From assembly GCA_016932715.1 (NCBI GenBank), contig JAFGCG010000003.1, positions 1-37,601 on the forward strand: a DNA stretch of 37,601 bases, written 5' to 3'. This DNA is from Anaerolineales bacterium (GTDB lineage Bacteria; Chloroflexota; Anaerolineae; Anaerolineales; Villigracilaceae). This document shows positions 23,962-30,711 of the stretch, in pieces; positions within the stretch are counted from its first letter, which is position 1; each line of letters begins with the position of its first letter. The position numbers and the translations under genes were made by a program. Under the pieces are notes generated by a model. The model had not been told where the DNA came from and did not search any database. It saw only the letters and a program-made list of their open reading frames with translations.

Positions 23962-24750
23962 TCATCGATAAACCACTTCCACGCTATCCCCCACTGCTGC
24001 ACCGAGCTTCTGCGCGGCGCTGCCATTGACGACCGCGATCTCAAGATAGTCTTCGCTGTCCACCAGAGCGATCAGGTCGCCGGGCTGTTTATGCCCGTAG
24101 GACTCCGTAAGCCCGATTATTTCGACACCGCGGAGATGAACCCGGATATCGCTCCAGCCCCGAAGCAGCGCAGCGGGCAGGTTGGTCGCCAGGTTGCCAA
24201 AGGTGTCGATCACGGTGATGTGTGCGGTCCAGCCATGCTCCGTTTTTATGGGGCGAGGCAATTCCAGGAGGACCGGATCAGTGATTCGGGGACCGAATGC
24301 GTTCAACGAAACGCCGCTTGCCAGATAGGCGCTCACGGGGGCAAAGACATCACGTCCGTGAAATGTGCGGCTGACCTTCGGCAGCCAGTATTTTGGGTTG
24401 TTCAAATGAACAAACTCAACTGACTTTTTATTTTGTTCGGCCTCTTCGATGAACGGAGTCAACATTCCGTTATCCGGACCGACGAAATAATGATCGCCCA
24501 ATCGCGCCGCGAGCGGACGTCGCTGTGTGCCAACACCAGGATCGACCACATAGACATGAATGCTGCCGGCAGGAAAGAAAGGCACGGCGCGCTGGAGGGT
24601 GAACGCGCCCTCCCGAATGTCCTGCGGCGCGACTGCATGGCTGATGTCGACGATTTTGACCTGGGGGGCAATACCGTAGATCACCCCCTTCATGATGCCC
24701 ACAAACCCACTGCGGAGTCCGAAGTCAGTGGTGAGGGTAATGACGGTCAT
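23962..24750 (-). CDS. SAM hydroxide adenosyltransferase / SAM hydrolase (DUF62)
   Basis: 262 residues. TLTTDFGLRSGFVGIMKGVIYGI at the N terminus, DISHAVAPQDIREGAFTL, VDPGVGTQRRPLAARL and GPDNGMLTPFI are the signature segments of the DUF62 family, whose members cleave S-adenosylmethionine to adenosine and methionine using hydroxide (established; relatives of fluorinase and chlorinase). The C-terminal beta domain follows near residue 170. ATG 24750 gives the canonical MTVITLTTDFG; upstream codons are unrelated. It lies upstream of, and in the same direction as, the ECF operon, with a matching promoter. Confidence 0.88.
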   Translation of the reverse strand: MTVITLTTDFGLRSGFVGIMKGVIYGIAPQVKIVDISHAVAPQDIREGAFTLQRAVPFFPAGSIHVYVVDPGVGTQRRPLAARLGDHYFVGPDNGMLTPFIEEAEQNKKSVEFVHLNNPKYWLPKVSRTFHGRDVFAPVSAYLASGVSLNAFGPRITDPVLLELPRPIKTEHGWTAHITVIDTFGNLATNLPAALLRGWSDIRVHLRGVEIIGLTESYGHKQPGDLIALVDSEDYLEIAVVNGSAAQKLGAAVGDSVEVVYR

Positions 24751-24798
24751 GGGGTCTCGCTCGCAGATCGATGAATGAGTGCAGTGGACATGTGTAAG

Positions 24799-24804
24799 AT
24801 TATA
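24799..24804 (-). promoter_or_regulatory. -10 element of the DUF62 gene
   Basis: Minus-strand TATAAT within TTGTTTTATAAT, identical over 12 bases to the ECF operon promoter at 23949. The predicted leader is about 42 nt. Confidence 0.5.
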
Positions 24805-24878
24805 AAACAAGATGCGCGCGGTAAGGAGATCAATAAGGATGCTATACTTCAGAAATTCCCAGTGCAAGGTATTTTGAA

Positions 24879-25643
24879 ATGAAAACCAACGACTACGATC
24901 CCATCGCCAATCTCTATGATATTTATGTCCCAGCCACCTTCGATATCGACTTCTTTCTCAATGAGGCAGCGAAATCAGGAGGCGAAGTCCTGGAATTGAT
25001 GTCGGGCACAGGTCGGGTATCGATCCCCCTGCTGGAGGCAGGCGTCAAGCTGACCTGCGTGGATATCTCCGCCGAATCGAATACCATTTTGCGAGAAAAA
25101 CTCGCGCAAAAGGGACTGCAGGCAGATGTTTACCAGATGGATGTCTGCGAACTCGATCTCCCCAGGAAGTTCGACATGATCATCATCCCATTCCACTCTT
25201 TTGCGCACATCACCTCCCCGCAGGACCAGCGCAAGGCGCTCGGGCGCATCCACAAACACCTGTCTCCGGGCGGTACGTTCATCTGTACGTTGGGCAACCC
25301 TGCGGCGAGAAAACAAGCAGTCAACGGCCAACTGCGGCTTATTCGCACCTATTCACTTGCGGATGGATGTATTTTACTCCTCTGGACGCTGGAAGATTTC
25401 AGTGCCGAGGATCCCCAGGTTGTCGAGGCGATGCAATTCTACGAAGAATATGATGCCGGCGGAGTTATGAGATCGAAGAAACTCATGGAACTTCATTTTC
25501 GTCTCTCAGGCAGAGACGAATTCGAAGAATTGGCCGCAGCCGCAGGCTTCAAGGTTAAATCTTTTTACGGAGATTACGCCTGGGCAGAATTCAATGAAGA
25601 AAGCAGCCCGTTCATGATCTGGGTGCTGGAGGCTGCGGGATAG
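24879..25643 (+). CDS. Class I SAM-dependent methyltransferase
   Basis: 254 residues with a Rossmann methyltransferase fold. Motif I is VLELMSGTGRVSIPLLE (36-52), motif II follows at TCVDISAES, and FDMIIIPFHSFAHI near residue 90 is motif IV. The N terminus YDPIANLYDIYVP is common in small-molecule methyltransferases. The substrate is unknown. A TATACT at 24843-24848 could be its -10 element. It ends at a perfect inverted repeat shared with the converging thioredoxin-like gene. Confidence 0.82.
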   Translation: MKTNDYDPIANLYDIYVPATFDIDFFLNEAAKSGGEVLELMSGTGRVSIPLLEAGVKLTCVDISAESNTILREKLAQKGLQADVYQMDVCELDLPRKFDMIIIPFHSFAHITSPQDQRKALGRIHKHLSPGGTFICTLGNPAARKQAVNGQLRLIRTYSLADGCILLLWTLEDFSAEDPQVVEAMQFYEEYDAGGVMRSKKLMELHFRLSGRDEFEELAAAAGFKVKSFYGDYAWAEFNEESSPFMIWVLEAAG

Positions 25644-25652
25644 AGTCAACAA

Positions 25653-25681
25653 GTCTCCGCAGCTGCTTTGACTGCGGAGAC
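25653..25681. terminator. Bidirectional hairpin between methyltransferase and thioredoxin genes
   Basis: Perfect 10-bp arms GTCTCCGCAG (25653-25662) and CTGCGGAGAC (25672-25681) with a 9-nt loop, placed between two converging stop codons. It lacks a long T-run on either side. Confidence 0.65.
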
Positions 25682-25685
25682 CCTG

Positions 25686-26276
25686 CTATTGCACATATTG
25701 CGCAAACACTTCTTCGAACTGCTCTTCCGTTGTAAACCCCACCCATTTTTGCAGGACCCTGCCATCGGCATCGAGCAGGTAGACTTCAGGTTGGTAAACA
25801 AAGCCAAGCTCTCGCCGGAATTCAAGTGTACGCGGGTCATCGGCATCCAGGTAGGTAAACTGGATCCTGCCAAAATATTTTGCTTCGAGCCCATGGACCA
25901 TGGGCGCCATCGCACGGCAGGTGCTTCAGGTGAAGCGGAAGAATTCGACGAAGTGCAGCCCGCCCGAAGCCAGGCTGACTGTAGTGGGATCGGTAGCATG
26001 AAGCTCGGGTCCGCGCGAGGTGGCAACGGGAAGCGCTGTCGCTTCGCTTGCCGCGGGCTGGGTGGCAGATTCAAGGGTTGGTGCGGCGAGAGTGGGGGTC
26101 GACGCAAGAACGGTTGCAGGGTGAGTCACTGCGTCTGGAGGAGTAGTGGAGGCAGCGCCCGGGGCGCACGCAGCCAATAAAACGGCGACCAGGCTTGCCC
26201 TGAGTAAGATCGAAGGGACCAGGCTTGTCCTGGCGTCCCTGTGGGAAGGGCTTGGGAAGAGGTGGATTTTCATCAT
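25686..26276 (-). CDS. Thioredoxin-like lipoprotein with in-frame TGA (candidate selenoprotein, UxxC)
   Basis: A single frame of 197 codons is interrupted only by TGA at codon 117 (25926-25928). Upstream is a lipoprotein signal with LLAAC (C37), a Thr/Pro/Ala-rich linker (38-100) and the first thioredoxin strand GLHFVEFFRFT. Downstream the same frame continues S-T-C-R-A-M-A-P-M, then YLDADDP and YQPEVYLLDADGRVLQKWVG with the cis-proline region. The TGA stands exactly where the first catalytic cysteine of CxxC belongs, giving U-S-T-C. A hairpin GCCCAT/ATGGGC with loop GGTCC (25889-25905) begins 20 nt after TGA, like bacterial SECIS elements. If Sec is not inserted, this is a nonsense pseudogene or a sequencing error. 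The signal peptide region contains a dispersed repeat. Confidence 0.6.
25889..25905 (-). promoter_or_regulatory. Candidate bacterial SECIS hairpin
   Basis: On the minus strand GCCCATGGTCCATGGGC folds into a 6-bp stem with a GGTCC loop (or 8 bp with one unpaired base). The loop GGUC begins 26 nt after the UGA. The Escherichia coli fdhF element also shows GGUC in its apical loop, bound by SelB. The hairpin lies in codons for conserved residues, so chance is possible. Confidence 0.45.
26191..26245. repeat. Dispersed repeat copy in the thioredoxin-like gene's signal region
   Basis: On the minus strand GGACAAGCCTGGTCCCTTCG, then ATCTTACTCAGGGCAAGCCTGGTC, matches the CCTTCGACTTCGCTCAGGGCAAGC form of the family. 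CAAGCCTGGTC occurs twice as a direct repeat. It encodes part of the region before the lipobox (about residues 12-27). Confidence 0.7.
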
Positions 26277-26398
26277 GTGAATATGAAAGCTTCTGGCAGG
26301 GAATCCTTACCTGCGTATCCAAAAACCGCACTCCGACTACCTTCAAAATGAAAGAATCCAACCTGGGAATTCGTCTGATCAAGTAACGATCCTCTTCT

Positions 26399-26427
26399 TT
26401 GACGCTGGTGAAATCCTACGCTATACT
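26399..26427 (+). promoter_or_regulatory. Sigma-70-type promoter of the aldehyde dehydrogenase gene
   Basis: TTGACG (26399-26404), a 17-bp spacer and TATACT (26422-26427). Downstream lie inverted hexamers ACTAGC (26425-26430) and GCTAGT (26452-26457) and the direct repeat TAGCTTTG, twice, which could be a regulator site. The leader is about 100 nt. Confidence 0.65.
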
Positions 26428-26462
26428 AGCTTTGCTAATATAGCTTTGTGTGCTAGTGCTTA

Positions 26463-26520
26463 GTCTCTTAATCAAATCGTCGGACTAAGAGACCAGTGAC
26501 TATCAGACTATAAGACTAAT
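26463..26520. repeat. STRR-like repeat in the aldehyde dehydrogenase leader
   Basis: GACTA-type words recur (GGACTAAGAGACC, GTGACTATCAGACTATAAG, GACTAAT). GTCTCTTA (26463-26470) and TAAGAGAC (26486-26493) are perfect inverted arms. Together with the promoter they fill the gap before 26533; no gene is seen in 26277-26532. Confidence 0.6.
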
Positions 26521-26532
26521 TTTGGAGGTTGT

Positions 26533-28200
26533 ATGGCTGATTTTAGACTGACCTATTCAACGATGTTTAATCCCCCCGAGGAACTTCATAGAGGCTTCGA
26601 TAAGGCGGTTGCAAAACTCAAGGAAAATCTCGGTAAGGAAGTCGGGATGATCATTGACGGCAGGGATGTTTTTGCCGACGACAAATACGAGGACCGTTCG
26701 CCGGTAAATACCGACTGGGTACTGGCAGTCGTCCAGAAAGGCAACGCCACGCAAGCGGACACGGCAATGAAGGCAGCCCGCAAGGCATTCCCCGGCTGGA
26801 GCCGCACCCCCTGGCAGAAGCGTGTGCAACTTGTGCGCAAGGCAGCTTCGCTCATCGAAAAACGCATTTTCGAACTCGGCGCAGCCATGGCGCTCGAGGT
26901 CGGCAAGAACCGCATGGAATCACTTGGCGATGTGCAGGAGACTGCCGACCTGATGTACTATTCCGCAAAAATGATGGAGGAGCACGACGGATTCGTCAAG
27001 CAGATGGGTAAAGACCCGCTGGTCGGATACGACTCGACCAATGTTTCGATCCTGCGCCCCTACGGCGTGTGGGTGATCATCAGCCCGTTCAACTTCCCCT
27101 TCGCGCTGACGGGCGGACCCACCGGCGCGGCGCTCGTGGCGGGAAATACGGTCGTGATCAAGCCGGCCACGGACACGGCCTGGATCGTCCGACTCTACGC
27201 TGAATGTTTGCGCGATGCCGGCTTCCCGGATGGGGTCGTGAACTTTGTCACCGGTCCGGGCTCCACCCTGGGGCAAGCGCTCGTGACATGCTCAGACGTG
27301 GATGGCGTCACCTTTACCGGCTCCTTCGATGTGGGCATGAAGCTGCATCGCGATTTTAGCGAATGCAACTATATTCGTCCCCTCATTCTCGAACTGGGAG
27401 GCAAGAATCCCACCATCGTTTCACGGCATGCCAACCTGGAAGACGCCGCCACCGGCATTGTCCGCTCTGCATTCGGCTTGCAGGGTCAGAAATGCTCGGC
27501 CGGCTCGCGCGTGCTGATCGAAGAACCCGTTTACGATGAGCTGGTCGGCAAACTCAAAGCCAAAACCGAGGCGCTGGTCATCGGCGACCCGACCGAACGC
27601 GCCACGTATCTGGGTCCGGTTATCAACCAGAGCTCTTACAATGACTTCAAGAACTTCACGGAAGAGATCCACCAGGCAGGTGGGAACTTCCTGACCGGTG
27701 GGCATGTCAAAACCGGCGGCATCTTCGACAAGGGCTATTACTGTGAACCGACCTTCGTCACGGACCTGCCCTACGAGCAGCGCCTGTGGCAATATGAGAT
27801 GTTCCTGCCCATTACCACGATCGGCAAGGTAGGCAGCCTCGAGGAGGCAATGAAGATTGCCAACAATGTCAACTACGGGTTGACCGCCGGCTTCTATGGC
27901 TCCGCCAGGGAAGTCGAATGGTTCTTCGATAACATCGAAGCAGGCGTGACCTATGCCAACCGTCCACAGGGCGCGACGACCGGCGCCTGGCCCGGCTTTC
28001 AGCCCTTTGGCGGCTGGAAAGGCTCCGGCTCGAGCGGCAAGAACGGCGGCGGATTATACTATCTCCCGCTGTACATGCACGAACAGATCCACACGCTGGT
28101 CAAGCCGGCTAAAGCGAAGAAGGCGGTTAAGAAGGCTGCTCCAAAGAAGAAAATTACGCCAAAGAAAACAGCCACCGTGAGGAAGAAAGTACGCAGATAA
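26533..28200 (+). CDS. pruA: Aldehyde dehydrogenase, P5C dehydrogenase-like, with lysine-rich tail
   Basis: 555 residues. NAD-linked aldehyde dehydrogenase with N187 (SPFNFPF), catalytic E287 (LELGGKNP) and nucleophile C321 (GQKCSAGS). Overall pattern and ~520-residue core match 1-pyrroline-5-carboxylate dehydrogenase (RocA/PruA), which oxidises glutamate semialdehyde to glutamate in proline and arginine breakdown; other aldehydes are possible. No proline dehydrogenase gene is adjacent. Residues about 524-555 form an added tail with 13 Lys and 3 Arg plus Ala, Pro and Thr, like histone H1-type tails. TTGGAGG precedes ATG; a promoter is at 26399. Confidence 0.88.
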   Translation: MADFRLTYSTMFNPPEELHRGFDKAVAKLKENLGKEVGMIIDGRDVFADDKYEDRSPVNTDWVLAVVQKGNATQADTAMKAARKAFPGWSRTPWQKRVQLVRKAASLIEKRIFELGAAMALEVGKNRMESLGDVQETADLMYYSAKMMEEHDGFVKQMGKDPLVGYDSTNVSILRPYGVWVIISPFNFPFALTGGPTGAALVAGNTVVIKPATDTAWIVRLYAECLRDAGFPDGVVNFVTGPGSTLGQALVTCSDVDGVTFTGSFDVGMKLHRDFSECNYIRPLILELGGKNPTIVSRHANLEDAATGIVRSAFGLQGQKCSAGSRVLIEEPVYDELVGKLKAKTEALVIGDPTERATYLGPVINQSSYNDFKNFTEEIHQAGGNFLTGGHVKTGGIFDKGYYCEPTFVTDLPYEQRLWQYEMFLPITTIGKVGSLEEAMKIANNVNYGLTAGFYGSAREVEWFFDNIEAGVTYANRPQGATTGAWPGFQPFGGWKGSGSSGKNGGGLYYLPLYMHEQIHTLVKPAKAKKAVKKAAPKKKITPKKTATVRKKVRR

Positions 28201-28300
28201 ACAGATACAAAGGTAACAAGTACACAGGCAAACAAGTAGACAGGCAAACAAGTAGACAGGTACACAACAATGAACTTGTGTACCTGTTTACGTGTGTACC
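28201..28300. repeat. 16-bp tandem repeat plus inverted repeat after the dehydrogenase
   Basis: ACAGGCAAACAAGTAG occurs twice in perfect tandem (starting 28224 and 28240), with related words on both sides. ACAGGTACACA (28256-28266) and TGTGTACCTGT (28277-28287) are perfect 11-bp inverted arms around a 10-nt loop and may end the upstream transcript. It spans nearly the whole gap to the next gene. Confidence 0.8.
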
Positions 28301-28320
28301 TGATACCATAGGATATCGCC

Positions 28321-29079
28321 ATGCCCTGGGATCCAACGCAATATCATAGATTTCAAGCCGAACGTTCCGCGCCGTTTTTCGATTTGCTCGCGCTGGTGGA
28401 AAGACGCCCAAATTTGAAAGCGATCGATCTGGGCTGCGGCACCGGTGAATTGACGCGCCAGCTTGCAGATGCCCTGCCGAACAGCGCGGTGACCGGACTC
28501 GACTCCTCCGCGCAGATGCTGGAAAAAGCCGCAGCCTTCGCAAGCCCAGGCATGCACTTCGAGCAGGGAGATCAATCCCAGCTGACGGGTGAATGGGACC
28601 TCATCTTCAGCAACGCCGCGCTGCAGTGGTCGGAAAACCACCCGGACCTGATTCCGCGTCTATACCGGAGTCTGGCTCCGGGGGGCCAGATCGCCGTGCA
28701 GGTGCCATCCAACCACAATCACGTCTCGCATCAAATCTATCGAGAGACGGCGAGCGCAGAGCCGTTCCAATCCATTTTGAAGGGATTCCAGCGGTACGCG
28801 CCGGTCCTGTCCATCGATGAGTATGCAAGCCTGTTATTCGAGTGTGGCGCAGAAGACATCATCGTTTTCGAAAAGATCTATCCTCACATCCTGGAGGACT
28901 CAGACGCAGTAGTGGAATGGATTTCAGGAACCGCGCTCGTCCCCTATTTTGAACGATTGGGTGAACAGAAAGAGGATCTCGTAAAGGCAATCCGTGAAAA
29001 GATGCGCGACGCGCTGCCTGGTCAGCCGGTCTTCTATCCATTCCGAAGAATCCTGTTTTCCGCAAGGAAACCAAACTAA
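28321..29079 (+). CDS. tam: Trans-aconitate 2-methyltransferase-like
   Basis: 252 residues. It begins MPWDPTQYHRFQAERSAPFFDLL, which is characteristic of Tam, followed by the SAM-binding motif IDLGCGTGELTRQLA (39-53), LDSSAQML and the central FSNAALQWSENHPDLIPRL. Tam methylates trans-aconitate and related acids that inhibit aconitase (established for E. coli). The C-terminal helical region (VVEWISGTALVPYFERL) is also typical. The start has AGGAT upstream. It is first in a plus-strand cluster ending near 33936. Confidence 0.88.
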   Translation: MPWDPTQYHRFQAERSAPFFDLLALVERRPNLKAIDLGCGTGELTRQLADALPNSAVTGLDSSAQMLEKAAAFASPGMHFEQGDQSQLTGEWDLIFSNAALQWSENHPDLIPRLYRSLAPGGQIAVQVPSNHNHVSHQIYRETASAEPFQSILKGFQRYAPVLSIDEYASLLFECGAEDIIVFEKIYPHILEDSDAVVEWISGTALVPYFERLGEQKEDLVKAIREKMRDALPGQPVFYPFRRILFSARKPN

Positions 29080-29093
29080 CAAGCGAGGACATT

Positions 29094-29363
29094 ATGGGCG
29101 CACCACAGGGCTTCGACCGCAAGGAAGTTCTTTCCCGCATTGGCACATTCTTCCTGCTCATCGGGATTGGGCTGCTCGTGTTCTTTTTTCTGTCCGAAGC
29201 CGCGCAGCAGGCGACATTCGAATATTTTTGCTGGAGTCTCATCCTGATCGTCCTCGGCTTTGTCTTTCGCAACCAGTACAAAAAGGCAACTCCGGCCAGT
29301 GGGAGATTCAGCCTCGTAAAAAGGTTTACGCCAAAATCCAAACAAGACCAGGCAAAGAAGTAA
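29094..29363 (+). CDS. Small two-helix membrane protein
   Basis: 89 residues. Two membrane helices are seen at about 16-33 (IGTFFLLIGIGLLVFFFL) and 42-58 (FEYFCWSLILIVLGFVF), followed by a basic C-terminal tail (KSKQDQAKK). I recognise no family. Its stop codon overlaps the next gene's ATG by one base, so it is translationally coupled to the CoA-transferase subunit. GCGAGGAC precedes the ATG. Confidence 0.65.
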   Translation: MGAPQGFDRKEVLSRIGTFFLLIGIGLLVFFFLSEAAQQATFEYFCWSLILIVLGFVFRNQYKKATPASGRFSLVKRFTPKSKQDQAKK

Positions 29364-30265
29364 TGACTAAACTCATTCCCCTTTCAGAAGCCATTGCAAA
29401 CTATGTGAACGATGGTGATATTGTCTACGCGGCGGGATTCACGCACCTCATCCCGTTCGCGACGGGCCACGAAATGATCCGCCAGGGGAAAAAGGACCTG
29501 ACCCTCGCCCGCGCCACCCCGGATCTGATCTACGACCAGATGGTCGCGGCTGGCTGCGCGCGCAAAGTGATCTTTTCCTACATGGGCAATCCCGGTGTGG
29601 GTTCGCTGCGGATCGTGCGCTCCGCCATCGAACAGGGCCGGCTGGAGTGGGAGGAATACTCCCATTTTGGGATGATCACGCGTTTGCAGGCCGGGGCCGC
29701 GGGACTGCCCTTCCTGCCAATGAAACAAACGGGTGCAACCGACCTGGAGAACGCCAACCCAAACATCAAACGCGTCCCTGATCCTTTTGGCGGAAAGGAT
29801 GTCGTTGTGGTGTCTGCGCTGAATCCAGATGTGGCCATTGTCCATGTGCAGCGCGCCGATGCAGATGGCAATGCGCATTTGTGGGGCATCATCGGCGAGC
29901 AAAAGGAAGCCGCCTTCGCCGCACACAAGGTCATTCTGACCGCCGAAGAGATCGTGGATGAGTCGATCATCCGCTCCGACCCGAACCGTACGATGATCCC
30001 GGGGATTGTCGTCAGCGCGGTATGCCATGTCCCGTTCGCGTGCCATCCGAGCTACGCGCAGGGCTACTATGACCGCGACAACGAGTTCTACCTGGCGTGG
30101 GACAAAGTCAGCGAATCCGCCGAAGCGACAAAGGAATATTTGGATGAATGGGTGTATGGGGTGAAAGATAGAAACGCGTATTGGGAGAAGCTGGGTTTGG
30201 AGGTGCACAAGAGGTTAGAGGTGAACCCACGATACAGTGAGAAGATCAATTATGGAAGTTATTAA
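29363..30265 (+). CDS. CoA-transferase subunit A (GctA-like)
   Basis: 300 residues of the family I CoA-transferase alpha type. LSEAIANYVNDGDIVYAAGFTHLIPFATGHEMIRQ at the N terminus, SYMGNPGVGSLRIVRSAIEQG and NPDVAIVHVQRADADGNAHLWG are typical. It resembles glutaconate CoA-transferase subunit A and IpdA. The ATG 29363 overlaps the preceding stop. Its partner subunit is at 31684, separated by two unrelated genes, which is unusual because these subunits are normally adjacent. The acyl substrate is unknown. Confidence 0.85.
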   Translation: MTKLIPLSEAIANYVNDGDIVYAAGFTHLIPFATGHEMIRQGKKDLTLARATPDLIYDQMVAAGCARKVIFSYMGNPGVGSLRIVRSAIEQGRLEWEEYSHFGMITRLQAGAAGLPFLPMKQTGATDLENANPNIKRVPDPFGGKDVVVVSALNPDVAIVHVQRADADGNAHLWGIIGEQKEAAFAAHKVILTAEEIVDESIIRSDPNRTMIPGIVVSAVCHVPFACHPSYAQGYYDRDNEFYLAWDKVSESAEATKEYLDEWVYGVKDRNAYWEKLGLEVHKRLEVNPRYSEKINYGSY

Positions 30266-30288
30266 GGGATAGGGGAAAGGGGTTAGAG
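30264..30288. repeat. G-rich repeat, left flank of the S23 gene
   Basis: GGGATAGGGGA (30266-30276) followed by AAGGGGTTAGAGG. The exact 11-mer recurs inverted at 30736-30746, so the two copies bracket the S23 gene. It also supplies a purine-rich ribosome site. Confidence 0.65.
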
Positions 30289-30290
30289 GT

Positions 30291-30707
30291 ATGGGTAACT
30301 ATCAAGAATTGATTTTCTACCAGAAAGCTCGCCAGGTTGTGAAGAAGGTCAATGCTCTGGTCAAGAGTTGGCCAAAAACAATGCAAGCACAGGAAATCTC
30401 CCGCCAGCTGTTTCGTTCGGCCTCATCCGTTGGCGCAAACATTGCAGAAGGACATGGAAGGCATCAAGGCACAGAGTATATTCACTATTTGATTATCGCC
30501 CAGGGATCAGCGAACGAAACAGAACATTGGCTTCATACTGCTCAAGATTGCAGTCTTGACGTCAATGAAGAAATTAATGAAATTTTGAAGTTGAATAATG
30601 AAGTTGTGAGGATGATAACAGCCACCATAAATACCATCCGGGCTAAGCAAGGAACAAAAAACATTAGGGAAGAGCAAGAAAAATACGGTGTTGATCCTGC
30701 TTACTGA
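30291..30707 (+). CDS. Four-helix-bundle protein (S23/IVS family)
   Basis: 138 residues, all predicted helix. FYQKARQVVKKVNALVKSWP, QLFRSASSVGANIAEGHGRH and YLIIAQGSANETEHWLHTA are the conserved segments of the S23 family first found in intervening sequences of 23S rRNA genes. The bundle forms pentamers in known structures; function is unresolved. Here the gene lies between the two CoA-transferase subunit genes, bounded by inverted G-rich repeats, and its AT-rich, lysine-rich coding style differs from its neighbours. This suggests late insertion. Confidence 0.9.
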   Translation: MGNYQELIFYQKARQVVKKVNALVKSWPKTMQAQEISRQLFRSASSVGANIAEGHGRHQGTEYIHYLIIAQGSANETEHWLHTAQDCSLDVNEEINEILKLNNEVVRMITATINTIRAKQGTKNIREEQEKYGVDPAY

Positions 30708-30711
30708 AATA

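Noticed and set aside
25926..25928. Frameshift splitting the thioredoxin-like gene into two genes
   Set aside because: Both halves are in the same frame with only one TGA between them, so no frameshift is needed.
28224..28255. Small CRISPR-like array
   Set aside because: The two 16-bp units are directly abutting with no spacers and no cas genes are present; it is a tandem repeat.
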